Assembly: GCA_022813625.1 (NCBI GenBank)
Contig: JAKLMB010000001.1
Coordinates: 744,001-808,000 of the forward strand
Reading direction: 5' to 3'
DNA length: 64,000 nucleotides
Source of the DNA: Aaosphaeria pasadenensis
Lineage: Eukaryota; Ascomycota; Dothideomycetes; Pleosporales
The position numbers were made by a program, and so were the translations under genes. The notes beneath the pieces were generated by a model. That model was given only the letters and a program-made list of their open reading frames with translations, did not search any database and was not told where the DNA came from. Below are positions 24,512 through 37,082 of this stretch, one piece after another (the stretch's first letter is position 1; every line of letters starts with the position of its first letter).

Positions 24512-27500
24512 GAAGATTCCGTAGCTCTGATGGCATTCACCTTTTCTCACAATTTATCCGACCACGTTCGCACCACTCATTCGGCTTCTGTTCAAGCGGT
24601 TCTCCTGCTGTCGACTGCTTCAGCATTGTTGAGCCAGTCATAGATAGTCATGTATTCAGGCTTGTCTCCAGATGCAGACACGAAATACTGGTGCAGAAAG
24701 AGAAGGACGTTGAATATAGGTGCATCGGGTTTCCAGCATCGGCCCATCGCTCTATTGTCGTAAACCGTTTTGGTGTTGGGGGCTCATTGTCATTTCATAT
24801 ACCCATCTCGTCTCCTGTCTATTTTCAACACGATATTCATCAAGCATAAAATGAAGGGAGGAACGTTTTTATTTGGTGTTTTTGATCATTTCGCCGGTCT
24901 GCCTAGACGATGTCAACGCATTTCAAGCGGTTTCATTGCACTAAAGTCATGACCTGTTGATGACGACTTGTTTCCTGCACGTTACTCTGTTTTACTGGCG
25001 GTGTTGTTGCTTTTCTCCGATTACTATACCCCCTTCGGACCTCATCATTCGCTTCGATTCGCCCCTCTACTTTCCGCATCTGTCTGGTGTATGTAATTTT
25101 TTTCACGTACATGAAACGGCCCCCGAAACTGCCTTTACTCAAGGCTTCATTCTACGCTGTCATCGTCGCTACTTTACGCACCCAGCAGTTTATTGCTTAC
25201 GAGTTTCCGACAATTATTCCACTCCGTTCCCCTAAATTATGTTCCTAATGGACCTAGTGTCATCTTGGAGGACTTCTACTGGGTTAAATCTAGCGGCCCG
25301 TCATGTACAATTATATCGCTATGTCGTTCTTCATCTCCACAAGACAAGACAGAAATGGATCTTCCATGCCAGCCACGGCCAGCAGAGCATCGATTCATTG
25401 AAAGCCATTCCTTCGAATACCAATTTGATTCCACAGGGCCAGTCCCCAAACGAATACCAATAAGCAATTTCCATCAATCAAGTTCGAGCTTTCGTTGCAT
25501 TCCTACGAATTTGCGTTGATGATTTCAAATCATCAGTTGACTTCCTTGTTGTATGATTCGTTCTGACACGCCGGCGAACACCGCTCCCAAGATGGGGCGT
25601 TCGGGTTCCCCTTTGCTCGCTTCGATATCCCTTGGTTGCTTCTGAGCGTGCATCAAAGGGCACGGCCGACCGTATGATATAAGGATTTCCGTATTCGTCT
25701 AAGGGACGGGTCAGCAACTCCTACAGAGAAATGCTCTGCTCGTGCAAGAAATATAGGGCCCTGTGTGTCTTGTAGCTTTCTCGTATAGATGCCTCTCTGC
25801 GAATAAGCGCGGCGACCGTGCCGCAATTGCGAGAACTACATTTGAGGTCACGGACCAACGAACACAATACAATGCCACCTCCAACCTGTCCCGCACAGGA
25901 AATGCTTTACCTCAAGGACTAACAAACCTCGCCGCATGTTCCCTCTTTCTACCGTCTCGTCCCGAGGCGGCGCTTCCCTCCCTTCCTTCCGCGCGGGTCT
26001 CCATTTCCCACTTGCTGCGACCGCAGGGTCGATTACCCGTACACTATGCAGTGCACTAGCCCGTGAAAGACCCTTTGAATACTATCGTTATGGTATGGGG
26101 GTTCCTTCTTTTCCCGTTCTCTAGCCGTTTATCGGGGATGCGGCACAGTAACATTGCCATTTCAAATGGTGCAAGCCGTCTGAAAGTATCTCTACGGCCG
26201 ACGTCATGACGATATGCCTGCCGAATGGAGCTTGATACCATATCCTTCCTCCAAAGGGGTTTTGCCATTGCGGCACGCATTCTGACAGCGAGCAAGTCGG
26301 CCAATCAGCCGTAAACGGTGTATCAGGGCGTAAGAGTGTCCCTCGGTTAGACCATGGTCACCAACACCCATCACCATAATTACGTTCAGCGTCCTTGAAA
26401 CACGGGGGCGAAGAAACAAAGTCCATAAGGCAAGGAAGCGTGGGATGGGTGATGGGGATGGGGGAGTTGTGTCCGGTTCACCGATCAGATGCGGCGCTCA
26501 GACTGTCGTGCTGTGCATGAGTCAAGCATCGAGGGGTAAATGGTGAGACCTAACTGGTCCTCTGCCAGATTTTAGGTTTACCGTTCATCAACGGTCTGTG
26601 CGCGGAAGTAATGTGTGCCAGCTGAGTGCTGGGCTGCTGGCCATGGATGGTTCGGACGTCCGCTGGAGATCTGATCGGTGAGCACAGGATTATTGGGGAG
26701 CTTTTGGCCGCAAGATGAGCGGTGGAGGACGTGTCTACACTGGGTAAACGCTCGACGCCTCCCAGTGATCGTGCTCACAATATGGGTCTCTTAACCTACG
26801 TTCATGACCCGGTTTTGGTCAAGTCAGATGATTGTCTTAATGAGGTGTGGACGGTGGCTCCATTACGCCGCCTAGGATATACTATCTGCAAGTGTTGGAA
26901 CGCGCATTCTGCTTGCATGTCAGGGTGTGTTAGTCTGAACAGGGCTTTACTTATCGTCTCTGCAACTCGAGATGGAAACGGAGTAGTGTATCGGAAGGCC
27001 GCAGTGACGTGTCTGACGCGCGCGTGCGTCCATCGTGCTGGTACTTCTCCTTAGAATTGGTGGAACGGTGACAAAGAGCCTTGAAGTTACCGGGTGTGAA
27101 CACGTTCGAAACACAGCATTTTAGAGAGATCAAGATGCTGAATGCCCTAGTAGGTGATACCGATAAATGCCATAAGCATTACCAGCATCAAGGCAATGTC
27201 GATGTATGGTAGTAGGTTTAGGTTCACAACCAGGGCCTCCCGAAAGCCAGCTGCACGTTCCAATTCCCTCACAGGGCTGTGGGATCAGTACCAAACATTC
27301 CCGGTGCAAGGGATCCCGCGGGGCCTGGCTGTCAGCTCGCGGAGCCGGGAGCGCCTCACGTTCGGGACGGAAAGGCATGAGTTCAGTGGACGGCTACAGC
27401 TGCAAAGAATGGCAATACACTGCTCAAACACCGCTTACAATGCCACGCCCTGCCCCTGCATGCAAATTGAGGGTTACTCCAAGTCTTCATGAATGCCGTA

Positions 27501-30500
27501 TTTGCAATCTACTTCGTGTCACCATTACTTGTTCATAGACAGGTCATGCGGTGCGGCAATACATCCTCGCAGAGCGCTCACTGATGCCCGAGTTCATGAT
27601 TCATACAGGTCATCTCTGTATCGCCATTCCATGTACATGTAGACGAGAAAGAGATTGGAAAATCCCTATCTCTTGCGAATATCCCACAATAATCAACTCG
27701 AAGGAGAGAAATACATGCTGCGCTGCCTTCCTGTACAGAGTACGACCTGTGCTCCGTTGAACAACCACCTATGCCGGCAGCAACCCCTGATGCCGGCCGT
27801 CCACATCTGCGGGCCGAAGTCTAGACACAGCGCTTCGCTTACGATAAACTTTTGACGAGGTGATCTCGGACCGTATTGGTCATTTCAAATTGGCCATGTC
27901 GCAGTCAAACGAGGTTGACATGCTCTCACGATCCGAGGTATGGTTAGCAGGATATGCACGTAATGCTGCACAACAGCAGGCTAGACAGCACGCAAGTGTT
28001 AGAGCCTCCCCTCTCTTAATGAGCAAGGTACTCCGTACTCCGTATATAATAGCCATGTGAAAGTTTAGCATGTCATCAAACAGTGGCCTGATTGTCTGTG
28101 TGTAACGATGAGATTCTAATCCTAGTTATCTCCTTACAGTACTTGTCGTGAAATGGTCGATAGACAGAGTGCGGTGGGAGTGCATTCGCATTCCCGGTCG
28201 ACCGATACGTCGATCGTCGCCCACAAGCAAGATTGATGAATGTTTCCGTGCTGGTTGATGTTGGATTTCAGCCCACCCCTCCCCTCCCAACGCACGTCTC
28301 AGCCCTTGTCTCTTCGTCCGTGCGCTCCTGCAGGTTGCAGGTTGCAGGTTGCATGTTGGGGAAGATCACTGATCCCGCTTCCCCACCTTGGCGATTCATC
28401 CCAATCAGTTAAAGTAGGTAGGTCGTTTGTCCAACCGATATGTCATTGAGCGGGGGGAAGGACGGAGTTGGGAGGGGCCGCACATCCGAGCGTTTTCGAG
28501 GGTGATATTCGGCAGAACAGATACGAGGGACAAAAGTCAGATAGAACAAAGTCACGACTTCTGAGTTCGTGACTTCTGGAGGGGGCGATGGATTAAACCC
28601 ACCAGACCTTGGAATTCTCAGCACGACATCGCTGCACGATGGATGGCAAGCACGCAGAGTTTGAGATTGAAGTGTGCAGGCGAAGGGATCTGGTCATGAT
28701 TGGCTATCAAAATGTGCCTGGAGGTCGACGTTGCAGCAATCTCGTGCGTATTAATCCAGCCTTGCTGGCCTTCTTGTTGGATGCTGGGTGCACTTCGGTA
28801 ATCCGCATGTCTGTTGTCGGGGTAGAAGAGACTCCCACAATCCAACAGTGCAAATGCCAAGTGCCAATTTTTGAACAGCAATGCAGCGATGAAGGACGAT
28901 CCGCTAGTGCTGTCGATAGTAGCATCACTCAGTGGGACCTTGGGTAATATATTGACTCATGATAGAAACATCGATATACCTTTAGCAGTGAGCACTTGTA
29001 AGAAGAAGAAAAACCCTAATCCATGATGGTGTGCTAGGTCAATCCCTACTCTCCAGCACATCCAGGTAACTACCCTCGTATCGTGAACCTCTCAATGTGC
29101 AAGAAAAGGACAGCAACCTCTAGCAATCTTCTTCGGTTTTGTCAAGCCGAAGTTCTCGAAGAAACATTGTATAGCGTTACTTCGTACTTCTCACAATCAT
29201 ACCCACTCCACTCCCCAAACCTTGTCCGAAACCCCTCTCCAATTGACTCATGCCAAATTGATACACCCAGCACCTAGGATCGTGCCTCCATCGGAAGGAA
29301 TGAACAGGGCGTCTTAGCTGACGCTGGAATAAACCTTAAAGAGAACAATGCATCACTGACGGGGGCAAGTAGCACCGTCTAGGCTTTCTCGCCGATCCAC
29401 AGCCTGGTCAGCATGTCACCTCTTGATGCTGTGATTCCCGCTTCGAGAGTAAGCTGCATTACGCCAGAAACCTTACTTCAATGTTACGCGGGCGTTCCAG
29501 TGTCACAATCCAGGAGAGCGGACAGGATTTATTCCCCTAGTCGGGTGCCTCCGAGGGACGCGTGTCATTTGCGGTGACGGGGATGGAAGGGAGAAGGGTT
29601 GTCATACATGGTGTACTGGAAGACTTCGGAGTGTGTGGCATTAGAGCGGCATGTGAGGGGCCATGGATGTCATGCATGGGGGTCGTTTTGGGGTGCAGAA
29701 CTCGAGAATTGCACGTAAAAAATGTACAATTGGATACTGACCGCCATATTCCAGACTATGCATCTATCTGGGTTTCCAGGCCATGGGCAGGGGGGCAAGG
29801 CATTTTCATCTTGTCATGCCACCTCTGCTTGATTGGATTAGCTTGGTTGTGATCGCGATCCTGGATTTTCAGGGCACGAGAATGGAGTAAGGCCAAGCGT
29901 CCAAAAGCAGCTATGCAAGCAGAATGAGAACGTTTATCAGAGAAGGCGTACACGAGAATGCTTGAGTCAGGCTGAGCTTGTAATCGGTGTGATTATGTTG
30001 CTTTGCTGCCTGCGGAACCAATTTGGTCAAGGTGCTTCAGATGCATGGGGTTGATGCATTGTGATTTTGAGTTATCCGTTCATGTCTCTCGGCATACTTG
30101 CATTGTCAGTGGTAACACAAGGGAATAATTAATCAACTACGGTAAGAACGAACAAAGGCATGATTACCCAAAATTTGAAGACCTGCAGGGGCCTGAGTAG
30201 TTAGAGGAACAGAAAGTAGGATATGTTAGTAATGGGAGGAATGTCGATTACAAGGAGAATTGCTGGTTGAAGGGTTAAAGTCTGGTATCTTGATATTGTA
30301 GCAGAAATCGAAGACATATTCAACGAAGCCTCAACCTTGCCATTGACCATGCGAAAGGAGACGAAAGTCCCACCTTCATGTAATGTTAGGCTTATTAGTG
30401 TGTTAGTACTCGTGAATCCCATATCTCTCTGTGTTCGACTGCTCCACAATGCTCCATACATGGCCATCTGAAATTGAATAGGAATGATTCTTTGTCTAAG

Positions 30501-30505
30501 TAGCA
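24512..30505. other. Long gene-poor interval (6 kb)
   Basis: No convincing exon on either strand. Open frames are short, mostly below 115 codons, and lack domain signatures. The first few hundred bases are probably the 3' UTR of the preceding gene. A four-copy heptamer repeat and a double TACTCCGTA motif (28029-28046) are the only structures I noticed. Confidence 0.5.
28329..28356. repeat. Heptamer tandem repeat (TGCAGGT)4
   Basis: Three exact copies of TGCAGGT followed by one copy with a single change. Non-coding. Confidence 0.75.
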
Positions 30506-31008
30506 TTACTGAGTTTCTTTCAGGGCCCCGTTCAACATCCCCTTCGCGATGAACTGACACATGTACTCATCCTCCTCATCAACTTCAAAATCAAACCTGG
30601 TAACATCCTCCTTATACGGCCACAAATACTCGCTCGTCACCCTACACCCAATCAATTAGCATGCCCCTCAGCCAAACCCAAAGAAGCACGTGGAACCCTC
30701 ACCTATGATGCTCATCACTCTTCTGATACTCCTCCAACGCCTGCCTATCCCTATGAAAACTCAAAAGCGCGATCTCGAACCCTTTGCTCCGCTCGATGGG
30801 ATCCGTGATCGAGGGCCCGCCGACAATGAGTCGGTTGTCCAGCACACAGGGTAGGGATTTCAAAAGTTTGAGTTCGGAGACAAATTTTTGTTTGTGGGCC
30901 TGTGTGACCGAGGGGAGAAACTTAAAGAGGACTGGCGTGCAGAGTGTTAGATTTGGGGATGGGGATGGATGGTAGAGCGGGAACAGTACCGATGTGGACG
31001 ACGGTCAT
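30506..31008 (-). CDS. Stress-response dimeric alpha/beta-barrel (Dabb) protein
   Basis: Three exons on the minus strand, 31008-30990, 30931-30703 and 30641-30506, give 127 residues. Both introns are about 60 bp. The tiny first exon encodes MTVVHI, and splicing restores the Dabb opening MTVVHIVLFKFLPSV. Family features follow: a helix with LKSLPCVL, then the SKGFEIALLSFHRDRQALEEY strand-helix and a terminal acidic strand. Dabb proteins are small homodimers. Some are enzymes acting on polyketides or related compounds and others have no known reaction, so no substrate is claimed. It is transcribed in the same direction as the SDR gene 0.7 kb upstream and may belong to the same group of co-regulated genes. 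Confidence 0.85.
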
Positions 31009-31699
31009 GTTGGTCTGGGATCTGAGGGTAAGATGTAGAGTCCTCGTAACTAGCGTTATTGGGAATAAAACGAATTTGCTTCAATTGCGAAAGAACATTC
31101 AATTGCTTGGAACTTTGAACTTTTCATTGATAATGGGGATATTATAGATTATTTGGTATTCGATGATTTGAAGGTTGAGTGGACCTATACGGAGCATATC
31201 CGTTTATTGAGCGGAGTAGTCCGCATCGGCCCTTCCTCTCTTCACACTAATTGTCCGTTTATTCTCCAAAAGCTTTGTAAGAAGTGGATTGTGGCTACTC
31301 GTGCTGTTCATCTGCTAGGGATGGTATGTTTTTTAGTTTTCCGATCGCGCTTGTTAGGAAATTACTCTGCAAATCATTTATCTTAATCTCGCCTTCATCG
31401 AGGTACGATGTTAGAGACGGAGAAGCTTAGGAATTCTGGACGGAGCTTTGCTTTCAGAGACGATCCTGACTTAATGAGCAATCAGTGCCTTGAATTTATG
31501 TACTATGTCCTGTAATTTTTGTTATTGCAACATATCGACTTCGCTCGTTCTCGGGATAAGATCTCGTGTCTTCGATTCTGACGGAATTCCATGACATTCA
31601 AACCTGGGGATTAGGAGGGATTCAGGCAAGTCAACAAGACATATTGACGAATTTATTAAGTACGATAAGAGTTCGCATGTTCCTATATTCTAATCGGCT
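31009..31699. other. Intergenic between Dabb and SDR genes
   Basis: Promoter of the Dabb gene and 3' region of the SDR gene, somewhat AT-rich. No other gene is supported. Confidence 0.6.
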
Positions 31700-32503
31700 T
31701 CATGCTCTCCCAGTACTACCAGTGATGCCGCCATCCACCACAATCTTCTGCCCCGTTATGTACTTCGCCTCGTCAGAGACAAGAAACAACGCAGTATTAG
31801 CAACATCCCACGCATCGCCCATTCTTCCCATCGGCACCTGTCCATTTCTCGAATCCTTGAACTCCTCGTAATCCCTCCCATACCTATCCGCTAGACTCTT
31901 CGTATACGGCGTGTCCATCAGACCCGGCACCACCGTATTCAATCGCACCCCCTTCTCCGCGTACATGACAGCCGTAGCTTTCACGAACTGCATGATCGCA
32001 GCTTTGGCGGTGTTGTACGCGATCTGCGGCTTTCCGAGATATCGCATGCCAGCGATGCTGGAAACACAAACGATAGCGCCGCCACCGCTCTGCTTCTCCA
32101 TGATCGGAAGCACGTGATGGCATGCGAGGTAGACGCTCTTGAGATTGATGTCCATCTGCGCGTCCCATGTCGGTTCGGCCATGGTTGCCGGACAGCCTGG
32201 CTGCGACTGTCCGACGTTGGTGAGCAGAATGTCGACGCGGCCGTGTTTCGCAATGCATGCGTCCACGAGAGCTTTTACGGAATCTGAATCTGTGGCATCG
32301 GTGGCGACGACATCGCAGATGCCGCCTTCGCCGTGGATTGTCTGTTGGGTTTTGGATGTGGATTCGAGGGTGCGATTCCCGCCGAAGATTGTTGCGCCTT
32401 GTCGTGCGAATAGCACTGCGCATGCGGCTCCTATGCCCCAACCTTCGCTGCCAGATTGGCCAAGGCCGATGACAAGAGCGACTTTGTTTTTCAAATTAAG
32501 CAT
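31700..32503 (-). CDS. Short-chain dehydrogenase/reductase (classical SDR)
   Basis: One intronless frame of 267 residues, the usual length of a classical SDR. The nucleotide-binding Gly-rich loop is GLGQSGSEGWGIG (about residues 13-25). The NNAG position reads TNVG (95-98). Asn120, Ser148/149, Tyr163 and Lys167 (YNTAK) form the catalytic set, and the end has the ITGQKIVVDGGI motif. Such enzymes oxidise or reduce a hydroxyl/keto group with NAD(P). The gene is divergent from the IlvD/EDD dehydratase gene over 401 bp. Classical SDRs are known as the first enzyme in non-phosphorylative sugar oxidation (aldose 1-dehydrogenases), so that role is plausible here, but this is inference from position. 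Confidence 0.9.
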   Translation of the reverse strand: MLNLKNKVALVIGLGQSGSEGWGIGAACAVLFARQGATIFGGNRTLESTSKTQQTIHGEGGICDVVATDATDSDSVKALVDACIAKHGRVDILLTNVGQSQPGCPATMAEPTWDAQMDINLKSVYLACHHVLPIMEKQSGGGAIVCVSSIAGMRYLGKPQIAYNTAKAAIMQFVKATAVMYAEKGVRLNTVVPGLMDTPYTKSLADRYGRDYEEFKDSRNGQVPMGRMGDAWDVANTALFLVSDEAKYITGQKIVVDGGITGSTGRA

Positions 32504-32904
32504 GACGATGGATTATGCGTGGAAAGAGTGGCTCAACTGGAGAAAATGTGAGTTGAGAGGTCCAATGATGGAGAAGATTTGATCTGAAGTTGATGGACAA
32601 CATTCCGATCAAGTTGAGTGAAATACCTTGACTTCTAGTACCCAAACGCGTACCGCCATCCACATTCTGAAGATATTCGGACTCTTCCGTCGAAGAAACT
32701 AAGAATCCGGAAGGAGACTAAATGATCGACGGCTCGCAAGCCTCGGCTACAAGTTGTCGACGGACGAACCCCGTATCATCGAAGAACCAAACAGCGAGCT
32801 CCAATTAATAAATGGCCTTCGTCGCAATCCACCAAACGTATCACATCACCAAAAGGCCGAACACCAACAAATTAAGAATATTTACACCTTGAAACCATCA
32901 GATC
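32504..32904. promoter_or_regulatory. Divergent promoter between SDR and dehydratase genes, with CGG-N6-CCG
   Basis: A 401-bp shared intergenic region. An inverted CGG pair with six-base spacing lies at 32678-32689, with further CGG triplets between about 32700 and 32770. Such pairs are typical binding sites of Zn2Cys6 regulators, and one such regulator is encoded 2 kb away. The assignment of site to regulator is inference. Confidence 0.45.
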
Positions 32905-34815
32905 ATGGCAGAGCAGCAGAATCACCCCAATTCCGACTATGATCTCAATACGCCAATCCCGACGTCCGCGTCTGGACTTCGACAAGGTCTCACGTCCTAC
33001 GGAGATGCGCATTTCTCGTTGTTCTTGAGAAAAGTGTTTATCAAAGCACTTGGATATAGCGAAGATGCATTGTCGCGGCCAATAATCGGAATCGTTAATA
33101 CATACTCCAGCTTCAACCCGTGCCATGCCAATATCCCGCAGCTGATCGAAGCTGTGAAAAGAGGGGTCCAATTGAATGGAGGGCTGGCGATCGACTTTCC
33201 CACTATAAGTCTCCATGAAAGCTTCGCGAGTCCTACGAGCATGTTCTTGAGGAATCTGATGAGTATGGATACCGAAGAGATGGTCAAGGCTCAACCTTGC
33301 GACGCTGTTGTGCTCATCGGAGGTAATTGCTCCTCACCAATTAGCATTGATCTCATCAAACTCACGGATATTAGGATGCGACAAGACGACTCCGGCGCAA
33401 TTAATGGGAGGTATCTCAGCCAATAAGCCTATTGTGCATTTAGTGACCGGCCCAATGATGCCTGGAAGCCACAAAGGTGTACGCATTGGTGCCTGTACTG
33501 ATTGCAGAAACAATTGGGCGAGTTTCCGTGCTGGTACGATTGATCTGGAGGACATATCTGCCATCAATGAAGAGCTAGCACCAACAGTGAGCAATATCAT
33601 ACAGATATTTCAACTTATCATACTGACATGAACTAGGCTGGAACGTGCGGCGTAATGGGAACTGCAAGCACCATGGCTTGTATCCTAGCAGCTTTGGGAA
33701 TGATGCCATTCAAAGGTGCAACTGCGCCAGCCGTATCGTCTGCTCGACTTAGGATCGCTGAGGAGACTGGGAAGCTTGCAGTGCAAGCAGCCGCTACGAA
33801 GTTGAAACCGCAGCAATTGCTGACTAGGGAGTCTTTCCTCAACGCCATCACAGTACTTCAGGCCATAGGAGGTTCAACCAACGCTGTCGTGCATTTGCTC
33901 GCAATTATCGGAAGACATCCCGACATCGCAGGCACCATAACGCTAGACACGATTGATGAAATCGGCCGGAAAACGCCCCTTCTGGTAGATTTGAAACCGA
34001 GTGGACAAAATTACATGAACGACTTCCATAATTCCGGTGGCATGTTGGCCTTACTGCGCAGACTCAAACCTCTACTACATCTCAATGCGATGACGGTGTC
34101 CGGTCGAACTCTGGGCGAGGAGATTGAATCAACACCGCTCATCCCCGTTCCCCAGGATAGCCCGACGATGTGTATTCAGCCCTTCGAGCAGCCACTTTAC
34201 GATGCATCGTCCCTAGTAGTGCTGCGTGGAAATCTTGCCCCCGGTGGTGCAGTCATGAAGGCAAGTGCTTCTAAGGACCGCCGGCTACTACGTCACAAGG
34301 GTCGTGCTGTGGTCTTCGCAAATTCTGCGGATCTCGCCATGAGAATCGATGACCCAAACCTAGAGGTTGAGGCAGACAGCATATTAGTACTTCAGAACAT
34401 TGGGCCTGTAGGAAATCCAGGCATGCCAGAGGCGGGGCTGATTCCAATTCCTCGCAAGCTTGCAGAGCAGGGTGTGCAGGATATGCTGCGGCTTTCAGAC
34501 GGAAGAATGAGCGGTACTGCTGGAGGTACCATTTGCTTGCACATATCACCAGAGTCGGCCGATCCAGACTCAGTTTTAGGGATAGTGAGGACTGGAGACA
34601 TCATCGAATGCGATGTTGAGAAGCGATTACTGCACCTCGAACTTTCGGACGAGGAGATCCAAAAAAGAATAGAGTCAAGGAAGCAAGAATCCGGACCGAT
34701 CGGAAAAGCAGCGCAACAAAACACGAGAGGCTATCGCGGTTTGTACATGCGGTCGGTGAACCAAGCACACGAAGGTGCAGACTTCGATTTCCTAACAGCT
34801 GCGGGTCCTTCGTAG
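32905..34815 (+). CDS. IlvD/EDD-family sugar-acid dehydratase (pentonate/hexonate type)
   Basis: Three exons, 32905-33322, 33375-33586 and 33637-34815, with introns of 52 and 50 bp, give 602 residues. The family dehydrates 2,3-dihydroxy acids using a [2Fe-2S] cluster and Mg2+. Three cluster cysteines are visible: Cys73 (NPCHAN), Cys141 (CDKTTPA) and Cys214 (AGTCGVMG). Their spacing of 68 and 73 residues is the same as I recall for bacterial L-arabinonate dehydratase. Lys143 fits the Mg-site lysine, and Ser502 in GRMSGT fits the catalytic serine. GPMMPGSHKG and MGTASTM resemble sugar-acid dehydratases more than biosynthetic dihydroxy-acid dehydratase (Ilv3). No clear mitochondrial presequence is seen. 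Likely product is a 2-keto-3-deoxy sugar acid; the sugar is unknown. It converges with the regulator gene, with stops 32 bp apart. Confidence 0.88.
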
Positions 34816-34847
34816 CGCCATAATAAGCTTAGAGATACCAGAATAAC

Positions 34848-37082
34848 TTAGGGAATGAAGTCGTCAAATAGGTTCCGCATGATGTCGTCTACATTGATTG
34901 AGTCGCTGAAGCCGTATTGGTCAACAGGGTTAAACAAAAAGGTATCATTCGCAAGCATTCCCGGTGCAATGGTAGGCGGCGTTGCTAAAGATGGAATAAA
35001 ACCCAGACCTGCATCACCACCAGTGGTTAAGATATCAACTGGGGCTTGCGTGTATGGTATGCTTGCGGTCGCAGATGAGGCATTCGGATTGACCTCCTCT
35101 CCCTCTCGGCTGTCCCGATGATTGACTTGTGGGGTGCCCAAATTTTTGATTCCTTGAACGGTTGATCTGCCTAGCTCATCTAGGATTTCGCGGCAGCGCT
35201 TTGCGCCCGACCAATGCTCCCCACTAGCACTTATTAGACTCAGGCTTAGACTTAAATCGCTCATTAAGACGTCGAGCTTTGTCTTTCGTGCTAAATCCGG
35301 TACAACTCTAAGACAGTACAGCATTGTAATGGTACTGAACACGATGCCGTGCAAGGTAATCCAGTCATGTACGAGCATGTCTTGCCTGTACAGCTGACCA
35401 TACAGTTGAATGCTTCGGCATGCAACTTCGTGGCAAGCAGTCAATGAAGCGGAAGATGGCGTAGGTATGGCGGGACTTGGTCGAAGGAGGAGCATCTTGA
35501 CCGATAGGTATCGCAGCTCACACACAATGCGGATAAATTGGTGGTGATTGGATTGGGGGATTTCTGCCACCCATTCATCGAGCTGCCTCAGCATATCTTG
35601 ATTCCATGCATGTATATCGGTAATCGGCAGGTAGGCGTAGGGCGGGGCCTGGCGTACAATACTGTTCGCTACATACTTGATCTCAGAGTTAAGTTTTGTC
35701 AGTTTGAAGAGGTGTATTGAGAACGAAATAGCCCATGTTGCTTCTTCGTTGGGAGCAGAAACTCCGACCAGATCATGATCGTCTATGTTCTGCGGGAACT
35801 TCAACCCTGTCAGCTACTATACAATGAGTGTACATTGGAAATTGCTTACGCGTAGCTCACAAGCTTCGTCTCTTAGACCGATAGGACGACCCATCATGGT
35901 TGCAATTGTTCGATCTAAAGCAAGGACAGTCCAAAAGACTCGGGTCCTCATTTCCTGTGTAAGGAGAGATATGCCGGATGAGGTTGTTATGTCTCGTTGC
36001 AAGCCTAGATCCAGCAAGCAAGCGATGCATTGGTAGTTCACATACCATACATTTACCCTCATAAATGGACTGTGCAGGGTGAAAATAAGCAGGAGAAGCA
36101 GACATTGCAGCCCGGACAAAGAGTTCTCTATGCTGAGCTCATCGAAATATTGCAATGCGGATAGGCAATAAGATTCTCCGGGAATATGGAATCTAGCCCG
36201 GGAAGATACGATACTCGAGGAAATGGCTAGAACCATATATACCTGAAACAAAATAGGTTTATCCATGTCACTGTACCCATCATTGTGCTCGTAAATCTGA
36301 TCCAGGGCAAGGAAGAAGGAAGGTTCATGGAGAATGGGATACTGCGGATGTATGATATCAAAGTAGACTCTACTGAGCTGTAGTGCAGTATGTTTCTCTG
36401 GAAGAGGCAATGGCCCTCGAGCCGCTCTGACCAGTTCGTTGATGATCGATGGAGAGAAAGAACTGGAGGGATCATTGATGCGTTCCGGCTCATTGCTGTT
36501 TCTTAAAGTACGACTAAGCATGACTCGAGCGAGAAAGTGACCGCTCGAGGGACCAACATATCTTTGATCCGAATTACTTCCCACTGCGACAAAGCCGATT
36601 TCATGGACTCGCTCGTCAGGGGCGCGGCCAATGGGCGCTGGGGGGTTCGCTTGTGGAATATTGGTGCTTAGATTATCCACAGGAACACTCATCTGGGTGT
36701 CTCGTACAACCGAGATGCATTGTTCGCTGTTGTTGGCGTCAAGAGAGGGAGTATCTGTTGACAAATCGACATCTGGGAGGCGCTCTCGAATGATTGACTC
36801 AAGCCACGTGACTCTTCTCTCTAACCGTGAAACATTATCATCACGAGGAGCATCGCGAAGTCGTAAACTTTCTCCGTCCAAACATGCAACTGAAGCCTTG
36901 TGGCAATTGCTACATGTCGGGAATTGAGCATCGCACTGTTCATTGGTGGAGATCTTTGTTGGTCAACCATTGGAGTTTATGCGCGGGACAATTCTTACGC
37001 GTATCTTCCGCCTCTGGCATCGTGAGCATGCCAGCCGGAGGCGTGGATTTCTTCTCGACTCTCTTTGATTCCTCTCGGGCAT
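34848..37082 (-). CDS. Zn2Cys6 fungal transcription factor
   Basis: Three exons on the minus strand, 37082-36999, 36935-35850 and 35798-34848, give about 706 residues. The zinc cluster spans the first intron: CSRCQRRKIR in exon one joins CDAQFPTCSNCHKASVAC in exon two, giving Cys19, 22, 29, 36, 39 and 46 in the CX2CX6CX6CX2CX6C pattern. A short coiled region with SRLERRVTWLESIIRE follows as the dimerisation element. The middle contains the fungal-specific transcription-factor domain, including YFDIIHPQYPILHEPSF and RTIATMMGRPIGLRDEACELR. For the last intron I chose the acceptor that gives ELRFPQNIDDHDL, the usual family sequence; two other splice choices keep the frame. Nested between the dehydratase and the Ldh_2 gene, it probably controls this group, by analogy with other clusters. 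Confidence 0.88.

Noticed and set aside
35799..35860. Other splice choices in the regulator gene (36-bp intron, or donor inside the DEAC motif)
   Set aside because: One gives an intron too short for these fungi; the other removes conserved residues. The chosen acceptor restores the family motif.
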